This document shows, one piece after another, positions 1-12,420 of a stretch of 64,000 bases of DNA. A program made the translations under genes and the position numbers. How positions within the stretch are numbered: the first letter of the stretch is position 1; each line of letters begins with the position of its first letter. The stretch lies in contig CM057167.1 of assembly GCA_029962745.1 (NCBI GenBank), positions 24,962,642-25,026,641 on the forward strand, given 5' to 3'. The DNA comes from Echinometra lucunter (taxonomy: Eukaryota; Echinodermata; Echinoidea; Camarodonta; Echinometridae). The notes beneath the pieces were generated by a model. The model did no database searches, was not told where the DNA came from, and was given only the letters and a program-made list of their open reading frames with translations.

Positions 1-389
1 TCGTGACAGGAATTATTTAAGGCCTAATTTGATCAGCTTTTATTCTTCAAATTGGCAACACCAACATTTATTGCTACATTTTTCTTATAAAACGTCATGT
101 ATCTGAAATGAATATAAATTGACAGAAATTATAAGTCAAAAAGTTGCCAATTTGCAGGGGAAAATGGTGATTTTAAACTTGTATCACATTACCAATTTAA
201 GGATTTTAATGCTTATTTTCCTCTAAAAAAATTTCAGCATCAAACAAGGAATATTGACGCAACCAAAATGGGCACAGTATATGTAGAATTTTTTGCTCTT
301 TCTGCTCATGTATTTGGTATTATTTTTAGGGCTTTGCATCAAAAGATATTAGGCCAAACCACAAAATGTGGACCTCTGTCACGAATGGG
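1..389 (+). mobile_element. piggyBac-like MITE, copy 1 (left-truncated by window)
   Basis: First of five copies of a roughly 410-bp element. The right end is the inverted TIR (ACGAATGGG) followed by TTAA at 390-393; the left TIR starts outside the window. There is no coding capacity. The other copies are at 45051, 48720, 52619 and 57498. Confidence 0.85.
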
Positions 390-393
390 TTAA

Positions 394-2279
394 ACTGAAA
401 TTGGAAAGACTACCGGTATCAACCTAAGATTTCATGTCAGCCTAATGGCATAACTATTATCCAAGTATACAAGAATAGAGAATGCGTGATCAATCCCTGA
501 CAGTGGAATGCAACATACCAAACAAATGCAAACTAAATTATCAGACACATGACATCTTCATTTTATAACAAAATACAACAACAACAACAACAAAACCACG
601 TGAAAGACAATATTCTAACTTTCTGAAAAACTAACTGTCGCATATGATAAAACTACATTTTCTACATGATAAACATTTCAATCACTAATAAGCAAGTTCC
701 ATTGCTCTCCGACTGGATCATATGAAGTAATAGAGGGTTAGAGGTACACTTGAGGTTTAAATATACCTTTTTCTCAAAAGGAGTTAAGCATCATGCTGTC
801 CTCTTGTAATTAAACAAGAATCTGTTCCTCAAACTATGAAATCTTTAGTCTTCAAAATTCAGTTTTTCCAACAGAAATAGCAATGCAAACACTGCAGCAT
901 TTTCAAATTTAAAAAAAACATTTGGAGGAATTTTAATGTACTTTAAAAAAGAGACAACTGAAGAGTCACAAAACATAAAGTCATCTTGTATGCATCATAA
1001 ACTTTCCTACCATGGACTAAAAAGCACAAAATATTTTTTTTTAAAGTTTACCGTTTTGAGATCAACTCAGTATGTCTTGACCCTGTCTCAAACATTAAAG
1101 ATGTTATGAGGTTTGGTTCAATTGATAATGATCCTGTTGGGTATCTTAAATTCCTCTCTTTAAAATAGTGATGTTCCTTGCCAGCTTGCCACAACAGAGA
1201 CTAGGAAAGTTAGAAAGGGTTACCTTGTTATAAGATTATATAAATATGTTTCAACCCTGACATGACCCTGCAGAATGTTAAGTTTGGTACAAATGATCCT
1301 GTGTTGTATTTATCCCTAAACCATATACTCCTCTTTTAAAAACAATTTACAGAATTTGATTACTCACAAAGCCACCTTTCCATGTCTCCCATATGTTTTA
1401 CCCATCATATTCTGTGTCTCCCACGATCTACAAACTAACTCTGTAAAATGTTTATAAATTGAGCAAAGTAAAAAGATACATATTAACACTTGAAATTGCC
1501 AAAAACCAATGTCGTCGCTAGAAATGCACTTTTGCAAGCAAATGCACAATTAGTTGCTTTTCACATTAATTTGGATACAAAATTCATGGCAAAATGTAAA
1601 ATTTGAGAATGTTGTGACAATATTCTTAGATTTCACTCCACTCTACTCCCCATGGCCTAGATGTAAATTTGAAAAGACCTCATACATTTGAATTTAAAAA
1701 GAAAACCACACACGCCGAGATACTTACATCCCAGCTTGGGTAATGAAAACTGATATATAAGGGGCATTCCTATAATTATGAGTGACAATAAAAATCATGT
1801 GTCCCCAATTTTCTGAAATAATTTGGTGCCATAAAACTTGAAAAATAGAATGTTATTATTAATAAGGGAGAAAAAATTAAATGCATAAAAAAAATGACAT
1901 GATTTTATTTACTTGATTATTGCAATCCTCTGATTTCTATTTTTTTTTAAATCAAATTGCATATACAAAGACATGATTCTGCTTACCTGATAAGCTACAT
2001 TACTCTCATTTCTATAATAACCATGTTTTGGGAAAAAAATGATGATTCATAGTGACAATTTGATTTTTATTTCACCTGAGAATATGGGAGTTCACACTCC
2101 ATTATTTAAAACCCTAAGTCACGACTCTCTCTTTGCATATAAAGAAAGAGAGAGAGAGAGAGATAGAGGTAGAGAGAATAAAAGAGTACTTATTCATTTG
2201 ATTAAATGACAAAGTAACTTGAGATTTAGATAAATAACAGCTCTCCATACCCATGTAAGAGGTATAAGATTTCAACTTT
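394..2279. other. intergenic, no gene seen
   Basis: AT-rich DNA without a recognisable exon. It holds a short (AAC)n run near 577-594 and a (GA)n tract near 2144-2163. The small ORFs have no coding character. Confidence 0.6.
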
Positions 2280-2281
2280 TA

Positions 2282-2994
2282 CCGTGTTTACACAGTGACT
2301 CGGCTCGGGGGTTCAACACGCGAGCCGTGCTCAACACGGCAATTTTATGATGTGTAAACGTGATCAGTGTGATCCGCGAGCCGTGTCGAACACCGCTTTT
2401 TTGATCCGCCAGAATCGTAGGTTTCAACCCGCGAGCCGAGTCAGACTCGTCTATTTTTTTCGTGTGTAAACAGAAAGCAGTGTCGAACCCTCGTGACCTA
2501 CATTTGTAGGTCAAACACGGAATAGCCACATCCGGTATCGCGCGAGATAGCTCTCTTGTCTTTGCTATGCCCCTGCCTTCGCTCGATTTCCCTATATAGG
2601 TAAAAAAATCCTCTTTTTAGGGATCGTGAAATTCTACTCTTGCTCGTAAAATTGTTTGTATGGTATATCACTGTTTGGTATGATCCTTGCATTACTTATT
2701 CTTCTATATATTTAATATAGTGCTGTCACCACGGCAGTTTTATAACTAACGTAACCCAGCCTCACTCTTGTTGTTCAGTGTTTAACATATTTTGTTGTGA
2801 AGGTTGTGGAAAAATGAAGTCGGAGGCAAATTTCCCGCATTCGTGACGTTAATTCTATTTCTGTTCGTGATCCGCGGGCCGTGCCAAACTCGCCTTTTTC
2901 GTTTCAGTATAAACACGATCACAGTTGCCCTCTTCGCAGCGTTCAGCCCTGCTTGAGGATTCAACACTCGAGCCGAGTCACTGTGTAAACACGG
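2282..2994. mobile_element. 713-bp MITE with TA target duplication
   Basis: Terminal inverted repeats of about 26 bp start CCGTGTTTACACAGTGACTC at the left, with the reverse complement at the right. TA flanks both sides (2280-2281, 2995-2996). The GTGTAAAC and CGAGCCG motifs recur inside in both orientations. The TA duplication fits Tc1/mariner-type insertion. Overlapping short ORFs are artefacts of the repeat. Confidence 0.75.
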
Positions 2995-2996
2995 TA

Positions 2997-3654
2997 GTGT
3001 GATCAAATAGATATATTGTATTAAAATCATTTGAGATTCTTCATAATCAAATGCTCTCATTGAACAAAAAAAGGGAGTTACATCCTATTGATTTTATATT
3101 CTAATTCAAAATTCCCTCATTTTGGACATAATGGGAAACTTGCTACGATGGAGCGTGAAAAGAGCCACACATATTTTTTGCCAACTCAGTTGAATTGGAA
3201 ACAGGTATTAATGCCCCCCCCCCAGAAAAAAAGAAAAACCCACCCTGCCAAACACATCTTGCCGTATCATAATGCTATTCATTGAAACCCAGTTGCATAG
3301 CACCGCTGCATATCTATGGATCTCCAATGTGACTTAAAGATACCTGATAGAGCGCCCTCTCTGGTTTAGATCTATGTATTTTGTAAAGTCAAGATTCCAA
3401 TCATATTCAGCATTTACAGTGAACAAAGAATCTCTGTGGCACAAACATTTTTCTTTTTCAGTACATTGGCAATAAAATGGCAAATTTCAGTTGTTCACTA
3501 ATTTCAGTTGTTTAAAACTAAATTTCCTAAGTTGTAGAAGTTTTATGTTTTCAGGATCGTTAGGCTACATTTGCTATGAATTACTGAAAAATGGAACTCA
3601 AGTTTTCCAGGTCAAAATTGGAACACTGAGGAATTCTTTGCAAGGACTGTTATA
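2997..3654. other. intergenic, no gene seen
   Basis: Short ORF at 3088-3285 only, interrupted by a poly-C run; no family is recognised. Confidence 0.5.
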
Positions 3655-4234
3655 GGAGAATGCAACCCAGACATCAGTGTGCTTCCAGTGAATGAAGAAG
3701 AACAAGAAGATGAAACAGTGAAAGTTTGAGGAAAATCAGACAATCTGTTCAAGAGTTATGAGCTTTGAAATTTTAAGTAGATCCTTATTATGGAGATCCT
3801 TGAATTGGCAACTTTGCCAGCATCTGTGATGTCATCGTGGACAACTCTCCATTCATTTTGTACACAGAATTTCACATTTTCTTCATTTTCAAGAAAAATA
3901 GAAAATTTGTTCGATTTATTGTTTGAGTATGACATGGCTGCATCAATTCTGCAAGCATTTGGGGAAGAATTATGTTGATTCCTGACTTGAAATTTTAAAA
4001 AAACCCAATTTTTTAAAAAGATTTATGCACAAAATAAATGGAGAGTTGTCCACGATGACATCACAGATGCTGGTAAAGTTGCCAACTCAAGGATCCCCGT
4101 AATAAGATTTGCTGAAACTTTCAAAATTTATAACTTTTGAACAGATTGTCCGATGTTGCTCAAACTTTCACTGTTTACTCTTCTTGGTCATCTCCATTCA
4201 CTAAGAGCACACTGATGCCTGGGTTGCATTCTCC
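3655..4234. repeat. large imperfect palindrome, two ~210-bp arms
   Basis: The left arm (3655-3865) begins GGAGAATGCAACCCAG. The right arm (about 4025-4234) is its inverted copy with scattered mismatches, and the spacer is about 160 bp. It looks like a foldback or MITE element, but no clean target duplication was found. It starts 72 bp past the stop codon of reductase copy 1, so it probably lies in that 3' UTR, where it could form a long RNA hairpin. Confidence 0.8.
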
Positions 4235-4305
4235 TTTTTAATGTTTCAAATAAGACTCTGCTGATAGAGAAAGACTACTTTGAATGAGAGGTTTTAGAAA
4301 TGATT

Positions 4306-7300
4306 TTAGTTAAACGTGATTGGTCTGATGTCATTCTCAAAGAAGTTCTTCACGGTTCTCTTGGAGAAGAACTGGCCTTGAAGAGCGGGTGTCCCGGAGG
4401 GCAGAAGGGACAAGTAGACCGGAGTGTCTGCCCCTTGGTCTGGAGTAATCTTGCCTTCGGACCCTTCGCCGGTATGGTGGGCAGTCATGCCTGTCTCAAC
4501 ATAGCCTGGGCAGCACTGCAATGAGAAGCGACGAAAAAAGACACCTTAAAAAACAAAACTAGGTAAGGGTGTGAACAGAACAAATAAGGACATTACAAAG
4601 TAAATGATGACTGTACATGCAGGTTTTATTCTTTCCAGATTAAACTTCTATCTGAAGAATTTTGACATTGAAAGTGAACCTTTTTTTAGAAATATAGAAC
4701 CTAGACTAATTTAAACAACTTAACAAGTAATATCGTCTATGTAAATAATTTAGGATAAGGCTTATAAAGCTTATAAGTAAATCAAAGATGTTTATGCCAG
4801 TGTTGGGGGGTTTCAAACAACCTGTAACCTTTGACAAGCAAAATAAAAGCAAGGATTTTTATGCCAGTGTTGGGGGGTTTCAAACAACCTGTAACCTTTG
4901 ACAAGCAAAATAAAAGCAAGGATTTTTATGCCAGTGTTGGGGGGTTTCAAACAACCTGTAACCTTTGACAAGCAAAATAAAAGCAAGGATTTCTATGCCA
5001 GTGTTGGGGGTTTCAAACAACCTGTAACCTTTGACAAGCAAAATAAAAGCAAGGATTTTTATGCCAGTGTTGGGGGGTTTCAAACAACCTGTAACCTTTG
5101 ACAAGCAAAATAAAAGCAAAAAAAAAAAAAACAACCTGTAACCTTTGACAAGCAAAATAAAAGCAAAAAGTGACTGAGGAGACATGTTTTCTTTTTTTGT
5201 ATTTTAGTAGTGCACTACTGTCCACAAAGCAAGAGTTTCCTGAGTACTGTATGAGTTATTAAGGAGCTTTCGCTCTGCAACGCAACCTTCATTTCAAGAC
5301 GCAGGAGCAATAAGAGTTGCAGCCGCGTCATACAGTATCAACCTCGCTTTCGCATTTTTTGATGAATACGGATGTATGACGTCACAGCTATCGAGGGAAG
5401 CTGCAGCAACTGTTGCTCCCTTTCTCTCTCTCTCTCTCTCTCTCCAGCACGCATTTTCTTTCTAGGCCATGGCCAGGCTAGGCGCGCGCGAGGCAAGATT
5501 TCTGATGGCTGATGACTGGCTGGCTGCGTGTGCTACCATAGAGTTACATACGCATTAAAGCATGCTTCCCAGTTGTGTCCTCCATCGAGAACATGCTATT
5601 TTTGCTAAGGGCCATTCTCGCTTTCACTAGAATGGGGAGTTATTTGGATATGAGCTCGCGCAGTACACAATTTTGCACACGACACGCTAAACTAGTAGTC
5701 GCGTCGTGTTTGCGAAAGCTCTCTATTGAACCAACGTGGGAGTACTTACACATGTAATGAGCACATCTTTCTTGCTGGAATCCTTGCTCACGCTTGCGCC
5801 TTGGACTTTGGTGAGGGCTACCACTCCGACTTTGCTGGTCCCATATGCAAAGTCTAACCAGCCCTTCTCAAAATGGTTCCCTTCCTTAGTTGCCCTTTGG
5901 AAAATATAACAAATAAAAAAATTAACAAAGGCATGATATGCCTGATGTGCTTGTATATTACTATTAGAATCAACCATAAAGCACAAATTACGGTTATAAA
6001 ACAAAAATACTTGCCAGAGCCCAGCCTTATGGGTAAAAGAAAAGTCAATAGTCAAGGTGTTGCTGAAACAAATTATCATTTTTACTATTTCATGGCCTGT
6101 TCAGACTGTAAGAAAGATATACAAAACTTGTATAAAGACAAGTTGTATAGGAGAAGAGGAGTGCACACTTATCAAAATGTGACGTAGAAAGAAACACAAT
6201 TTTGGCGAGAGGTCAACCTTAGGTTACATCAGGGTCAGCACTGGGGCATACAAAAGTACACCAAAAAGCCCCACCTAGCTTAATAACTTTTGTACACTGC
6301 AACATTAAAGTTACCCGTACTTGGTTTATAGATGGCGCTTCACACAATGCTTGCAAAAATCCCACAGGGCAGCACCATGACAGTTTGACTGTTCGTGTAT
6401 ACAAACCAGTCTAGTTGCGAATACTCAAACAGATGCCAAACTTACATGCATATCGCTAAAGCACACACAAGAGGAAGTGAGCCTACCGAGAAAAAACTTT
6501 GCCGGGACTCGCAAACTGTCATGGGGATTTTCGCAAGCATCGCATGAAGCACCATCTATACACTAAGTCTGGGCAACATTAACACTGCAAGGGGATGCTG
6601 ATTTCTTATTAAGCTTTTGTTTGAAACAATGCCCAAACATGAGCTTCACCATGTCACATTTCGTTTTTTAATGTTTCGTTATATGTTTCTTTATACTATG
6701 TTCAGACTGTGAAATATTACTTATTGTATAATTGACAGTTTTTGTTTACTGATACAATGAACTTAGTTAGTCTGAACAGGTGTTCAGCAGGTCTACTCAC
6801 TCAATGAATTCATCCATGAGGTCATTCACACCTTGTTCAGTTGAGACATCTCTGAATCTTTGCTGGAGTTGTTCACCCATATTGTAGAATGTCCTACCAG
6901 CAATAAGGCTAGCTAGCTGGACAATTCTACAAGCATGCACAAAATGAAAAAAAGAAAAAAGATCCTTGAAATTACGTCGGCATAAACTAGTCAATCAATG
7001 GCTCACAATTTTTAGAATTTGTATCTGATAAATATCATGAAGACAGGAGTAAGAGTCCACTACATTTCATAACCACCTGATCATTTTTCAATTTTTTTCA
7101 TTGAATCATTCATTTTTATTTTCCTTTAAACAGATGTTAAATAGTACCCAGTAATCATTTCTTTTTTAAACATCGCCTACTTTCCTGTGTTATTGTAGAT
7201 AGACTGCCAAATAATATGCTAGTTATGTAATGCCATGATATATATGCTTGATAGGGATGTTTTTCTCAAGTGACTGTACAATATAATCATCCTTTAGCTT

Positions 7301-10300
7301 AAACCTTATATTTCCTTTCCATCTTACCTGCCACCATCCCTGATAATCGGTAGGAATATGTTGGTCATTAGTCGTACTCCGTGGTAGTTGGTCTTGATGC
7401 TTGCAGCAGCTTGCTCATGCAATGGAGTGCTGTCATCCTCCTGAAACACGGAAAAGTAAAATTTTATTTCAACTCTTTATGAGCCAAGCAAAAGATTTCC
7501 TTGTGCCTCACTGTATTTTTCATGAGAAAAATTTACCATAGGCATTAGGATTATTAAAGTGTTACAGTACAAAATGAATCTATACTGTACAGGGTGTCTA
7601 AAGTGTTGTCATGCATCTAATCAGGGCCGGAAATGGATAATTTTACATACCTCTTGTGTTGAAGAGAGCAATTCACACACTAATTTGCATGCATTTTTTT
7701 TTAGCTGATCAGCACGTGTGGCAAGGCCCCGAATGTGCCGTTTGGCTAAGAAAGTAATCAAAGTTTTAACCCATCTCTTACAGGAACTAGACAGTCCCTC
7801 TGACATGGGGGACAGAACCTTTGACAATGAGGGAATTCAACAGTTAATTTATTCACCTAAAATATAACTTGTGTACAGTTTTTTTTTCTCTTTTCCAAAT
7901 TTTTATTGATTTTCATATATGTTGTAACATTACAAGAACAATAAATCATACAAGAATCAAATAATTGTGTAATATTAAAGGAACAATAATCAAACATGAA
8001 TCAATGTGGCAATCACAAAAAAATACCAGACAAGCAAACCTGATGCAAAAGCTAAATACAATCTTATGGTGGTTTGGATTATCCAATATTAGAATTATAG
8101 ACAATTAAAATACATTCTCAACAGGGGACCATTTTCTATAATGAATGTTTTCCTTATGCTTTTGTTTAGCAATAACCAATTCCGTGTGTCTGATTTTGCA
8201 TATACATGCTATGAGACCAGTTAAAGTCTAGCGGTGGGAAGAAGTAAAATGTGACATGTAATAGTCTTTTTCTTCTATGGTTATAGCATTCCAATGTCTG
8301 GTCTCACACTGCAATTGTTTGTTAAATAAAGTTGTTCTATAATGTACTGATGCATACATAAAGAGAGAGTATAGACATGAATGTCATCAGGAGATTCCTG
8401 TGTTTTTTCATCCTCGTGGCCCTTGTTTTACTCATGAATGTTTGCCGTTAGAGGTCTCGATGGGTTCACGCTCGTGGCCCTGGAGGAGACAGAGTTGGAC
8501 AGTGACAAATTGGGCCCAGTGAAATTCGGTTGATTGCAGATGTCACTGGAATTTTGCTCTCACCATCTCAACAGAGAGAAACAGCTACTAATTTTTTAAG
8601 ACCACCACAAAGAAATGAAGAAAGTGGAAGGCAACACCGATGAAGCTTCTTATCAGTCAAAAAATGCATTTGAGGGAGCATCATCAAGTAGCACTCTTAG
8701 TACTGCCACACCCAAAAAAGCCTCATCATCAAGATCATCATCTTGGTTGTGCCTTTCAACGAAACGAAAGGGCAGTCTCATTCTGACAGTGTCAGAGAAA
8801 TGACACATGCGTACATTATTTAGTCTAAGGACAACATCACAAAGTCCTATGTATGAAACTTGAATGGGCGTTTCCATTAATGACGACACAATGTGCATGC
8901 CTTGAATAAAGACGCGCAAGACAGGAAGCTCAAACATACAGAACATTGTGTATCGGTATGGTGACTCCAGTGGTCTGATCTTTGCCCTTCTCAAGGCAGG
9001 TGTACACCATGGAGCGCCTCCTTGTTTAAGAAAACATTTCCCATCAAGTCTTCGACAGGGAAATACAACTTGCTTGCCAATCACCCGAGATATAATCAAC
9101 CAGAAATGGCAAATATCATGTATGACAACACGTCACCCTTCTACTCAGTTTGACAGTATGTATACCTTCCAAGGCTTCAAAGGCGCATTTATGATCGATT
9201 TAGAGGGGTTTGCAGACAACCCTCTTCAGTATTACACTAGGCAAGGCACAACCCCTCTATTAAGCAGCCTTAACCCAAATCTTCATGATGTTGGTATGGC
9301 AAAATTGAAGTTCAGCAATGAGGGCACTATATGAAATAAAATCTCAACACTGGAAAAGGAGTTTGATTTGATCCTTGTATCGGAATATCTCATGGAATCA
9401 TCAGTGCTGTTGGAAGATTTATTGTGCTGGGATTTCGGTAATATGCAGAAGCGCATCCACAGTTTATCTCAAGTTTTGTCAGTGGTGGCGGAACATTGGG
9501 GTCAGACAATGAAAGCGGAGGGGCATCTTTTGTTTGCCAAACAATACGTGCCCTCCACTTTCATCGTCCAAACCCAATGTTCCGCTGTCTCTGAGTTTCG
9601 TAGTACATGTACTTAATCATACCTTATGGGCAATGCCTGCATTATTAACCAGGATATCCAAGCCACCATGTTCAGCCTTGATGTCATCTCTAAGTTTCTC
9701 CATGCTTGTCACATCATTGACATCAAGAATGTGGAATCTTGGATTAAGACCCTCCTTCTTCAAGATTTCCCCAGCCTGCATCCCTCTCTCCTGATTCCTA
9801 GCTGTCAGGTATACCACCCCATTCTCACCAAAGTGCTTGCAGAGAGCTCGCACAATGGCAAGACCAACTCCAGAATTGCTTCCAGTTACCTGTAATATAA
9901 AAAATGAAAAATGATCACACAATGCATCTACATTTACCATCACCTATGTTTGGGAGGGGAAGAGCCAAATGAATCACTGTGCCCTTGGATCTCTTCTCCC
10001 AGTATAAGTGATTGAAATGATGAGCAGGTATACCGCTTCTAAGTATAAGGGGAATTCTCCCCCCCCCCCCCAACATATCAACTGACTCTAAATATAACTT
10101 ATGAGCTAAAGTAAGTGTAACTATATGCAGCTGCAAGATGGCCAGTGGCTGCCCATCACCTGGCAACATGTCTGTTGCAAAGAGATAATTCAAGTTATTC
10201 AACATAGTCTAGTTCAATATTAAAAAGAAAGTCCAAGACAAAGATAAGTAATGTAACAATAACAAAGAGAATGAATAGTGTTTATTTGAAAATCAACATC

Positions 10301-11467
10301 TCATGATGTACTTACTATTCAATATCATCACTGGGCTGGGCAATGCAATGGTTTAAATATGCAGTGAGGATGCTTTACTATATTAGAAAGGCATTGTACA
10401 TAGGCACTCAACTCACCGCACACTGCTCTATTACTACGGCCTAGGTCCTAGCACTCATCCTGTGTACACGGTCAATGAATTGACCTCGTCCCACAAAAGG
10501 GCTTTTACTAAACACTTGGGTCGCGTCGCGCTGGAAAACACTCGGGTCGCGGCTCGCTGGGTATGGGGCGCCAAGTGTTAACTAAGTTATTTGGTCCAAA
10601 ACTGCACAATTTACTGTAAAAAATTCACTAAAAACTTTATTTATTTATAGAATTCACAATCATGAACCATTTCGTTACAAAATGAAATGCAACAGACGAT
10701 TTTGCAACAAAACCTCCCACCAATATGAATGAACAGACAGGATTTACAATTATGACCTCTCATTGAGCCTGCCAGATTCACTTCGCCCAGGCATTGACTT
10801 TGTTTTGTAACAAACACTTTGTGCACAGCAGAGGGATTAGAGGGAGCAGAGGGAGGGAGGATCAGTTTACTAGAATATGCTTGTGGGCGTGGCTGTGGGG
10901 TATTTCATTTGGTTTTACTGTATACTGACTGTAGTTTTGGACCGAATAACCTAGTTAACACTTGGCGCACCATACCCGGCGACCCGAGTGTTTTCCAGCG
11001 CGACGCGACCCGACTGTTTAGTACAAGCCCACAAAAGTGACAATACTGTACCGAAACTACATAGCATGCTTTTCTAATGGAGTCTGATAAGCGTCGGTTT
11101 TCTTCTTAAAATTCACCATTTTCAGTTCATTCATCAGATATGAAGCAGAAAGGGGAATAATTGAGAGCCTCAGGAACATTGCTGGTAAGTAAAATCAAAA
11201 CTTTTCTTCTCTATTATAGAAGATCTAAGTCAATATGTTTTGCGTTTGCGTCGGCAAGTAGTTTCGCTATTCAAAACGCCGTTTTAACCTACGGGCATGA
11301 CGGGTGGACACTCATCAATGTATAACAGTTACGGTAACACGGCCGCGGCGGAGCCCAGTAGGGTTACGACTACGGTACTACATCAAGTGTGAGTGGATCT
11401 AAGCATGAAAAGTGCACATAATTTCAAAAGATCAAGATCTACTTACAACAGCGACTTTGGGAGGCAT
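4306..11467 (-). CDS. CBR1: carbonyl reductase [NADPH] 1-like, copy 1 (six exons, 293 aa)
   Basis: Cytosolic short-chain dehydrogenase/reductase of the CBR1/CBR3 type, which reduces carbonyl compounds with NADPH. Exons on the minus strand: 11467-11447, 9889-9623, 7440-7328, 6926-6801, 5894-5750, 4515-4306 (stop TAA). All introns are GT..AG and all phases agree. The start gives MPPKVAV, as in copy 2. Visible motifs are TGSNSGVG (residues 9-16, dinucleotide binding), TAR at 36-38 (typical of NADPH use), NNAG at 89-92, catalytic Asn114, Ser140, Tyr193 and Lys197 (YGTSK), and the CCPGYV block at the start of exon 6 as in human CBR1. Exon 3 has one codon more than the other copies. The introns hold a minisatellite, a sulfotransferase pseudogene and a dispersed repeat carrying a transposon. 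It is a CBR1/CBR3 co-orthologue; the substrate is unknown. Confidence 0.93.
4786..5167. repeat. 67-bp minisatellite
   Basis: About five full units plus partial ones, of period 67 bp (66 in one), each containing TGCCAGTGTTGGGG then CCTGTAACCTTTGAC. It lies in the last intron of reductase copy 1. The long reading frames here come from the repeat lacking stops, not from coding. Confidence 0.92.
5258..5727. mobile_element. possible MITE with GGAGCTTTCGC-like ends
   Basis: The ends carry inverted GAGCTTTCGC (5262-5273 and about 5714-5725) around GC-richer sequence with a (CT)n tract at about 5421-5444. No target duplication was recognised, so this is tentative. It sits in intron 5 of copy 1 just upstream of exon 5 coordinates. 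Confidence 0.35.
8377..9616 (+). pseudogene. galactose-3-O-sulfotransferase-like pseudogene (antisense in copy 1 intron 2)
   Basis: Decayed, apparently intronless copy of a Golgi Gal-3-O-sulfotransferase. The ATG at 8377 opens a basic-hydrophobic N-terminus (MNVIRRFLCFFILVALVLL), a type II signal anchor, then meets TAG at residue 25. A second segment around 8905-9250 encodes KTRKTGSSNIQN, the PAPS 5'-phosphosulfate loop, then YRYGDSSGLIFALLKAG, and TRHPSTQFDSMYTF, the expected downstream block. A third segment at about 9355-9440 encodes FDLILVSEYLMESS and LLCWDF, typical of this family's C-terminal half. Stops and frameshifts separate the pieces, and the tail beyond 9450 is not recognisable. 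Lack of introns suggests a retrocopy or a single-exon parent. Confidence 0.82.
10431..11297. repeat. dispersed repeat A, copy 1 (interrupted by a MITE)
   Basis: Homologous to 28018-28360 and, over its right part, to about 62885-63025. It begins ACTCATCCTGTGTACACGGT and includes GCCTCAGGAACATTGCTGG then GTAAGTAAAATC and TATAGAAGATCTAAG. It lies in intron 1 of copy 1, and a transposon (10500-11029) is inserted in it. Confidence 0.8.
10500..11029. mobile_element. 530-bp MITE with ~110-bp inverted repeats
   Basis: The left end GGCTTTTACTAAACAC and the reverse complement of the right end GGCTTGTACTAAACAG continue matching for about 110 bp. The flanks are CACAAAAG at 10492-10499 and 11030-11037, an 8-bp duplication that can be read as 10 bp. 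The homologous repeat at about 28056 is the empty site. Long TIRs with 8-10 bp duplications fit Mutator-like or hAT-like elements. Confidence 0.85.
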
Positions 11468-11689
11468 TTTGATATCCCGAAAAATTAAGGCACTAACTGT
11501 TCTAACTAGTGTTAGCTGCTCTCATTTATAGTCTATGTTTAGTCTAACTTTATGTTTATTTTTTAGCGAGTCGAAATTTGCACGTCATTGTCAGTCAATT
11601 GCGCAATTATCTATGGTACGCTACTGATGTACCGCAAATGTTAACAATATTTCCACTGAATATTCCATTGCCTTTATTGATCGAATATA

Positions 11690-11905
11690 AGCTATTGTAA
11701 AGAAATAATCCTTTTCCTATAAACAAGGAATAAATTGAATTTGATATTTTCTTGATATAATATGCCGTTATGCCCGGGCCGTAGTGTTTGTTTCTTTAAC
11801 ACAAAATGTGCATGATTCTGCAATTGGAAATAAGCTGCTTACCATAAACAGTTTCGCCCAAAAGTGGGCGGGGCGGGGGTGTGGCCCATATTTGTGTGGC
11901 CGCAG
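11690..11905 (-). promoter_or_regulatory. conserved upstream block of reductase copy 1
   Basis: Starts about 220 bp upstream of the ATG and is clearly homologous to 20031-20205 (copy 2), more weakly to 29938-30100 (copy 3). It ends in a GTGGGCGGGGCGGGGGTGTG cluster (from 11863), a GC/CACCC-box type sequence as bound by Sp/KLF factors. The regulatory role is inferred from conservation and position. Confidence 0.55.
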
Positions 11906-12270
11906 ATATATGGAGGGTGGTATAATTTAAACATGTATAGGCCTACCGACCACCCTCTCTGTAGCTAGTACCACTTTATTGGATATGCAAAAGAGTATCA
12001 ATGCTCATATTTTTAGGGATATATAAGATTGAAACGGGAGATAACACCTCGTATTGGGGAATACACAAATAAACAACGATCATTATTGCTAAGTCATCTT
12101 TAATTACAATACGGCTAATCTGGACACAGTATAGCTATGTCATTCAAAGCCCTATGCCACTATACTGCGATATTATGAGTGGGTGCGTCGGGTCAATATG
12201 CATGTAGCCTACGTGTATCATCAATTGGTAACATATTAAGCCTATAAATTTGCATTACTAGTATTTCAGA
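11906..12270. other. intergenic, no gene seen
   Basis: Unremarkable AT-rich sequence between the copy 1 upstream block and the hAT-like element. Confidence 0.5.
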
Positions 12271-12278
12271 TCCAAGAA

Positions 12279-12364
12279 CAGGGGCGTCGCTGGAGGTTGG
12301 GGTGTGACAACCCCCCCCCCCCCCCTTCAAAATTCTTGTCGGCAAAGTCGCGATCGCTGTCGGC

Positions 12365-12420
<56 letters not shown>

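Noticed and set aside
4786..5167. CRISPR-like regular repeats
   Set aside because: Units are directly tandem without unique spacers, in eukaryotic intronic DNA.
4880..5225. Open frames of 60-100 codons on both strands
   Set aside because: They lie in a 67-bp minisatellite lacking stops; the peptides are the same repeat read in several frames.
8653..9099. 148-codon frame on the minus strand
   Set aside because: It is the complement of the sulfotransferase pseudogene; the plus strand carries the family motifs.
9534..9895. Plus-strand frames over reductase exon 2 (likewise at 27409-27825 and opposite copy 4)
   Set aside because: Antisense shadows of exon 2, which is conserved on the coding strand.
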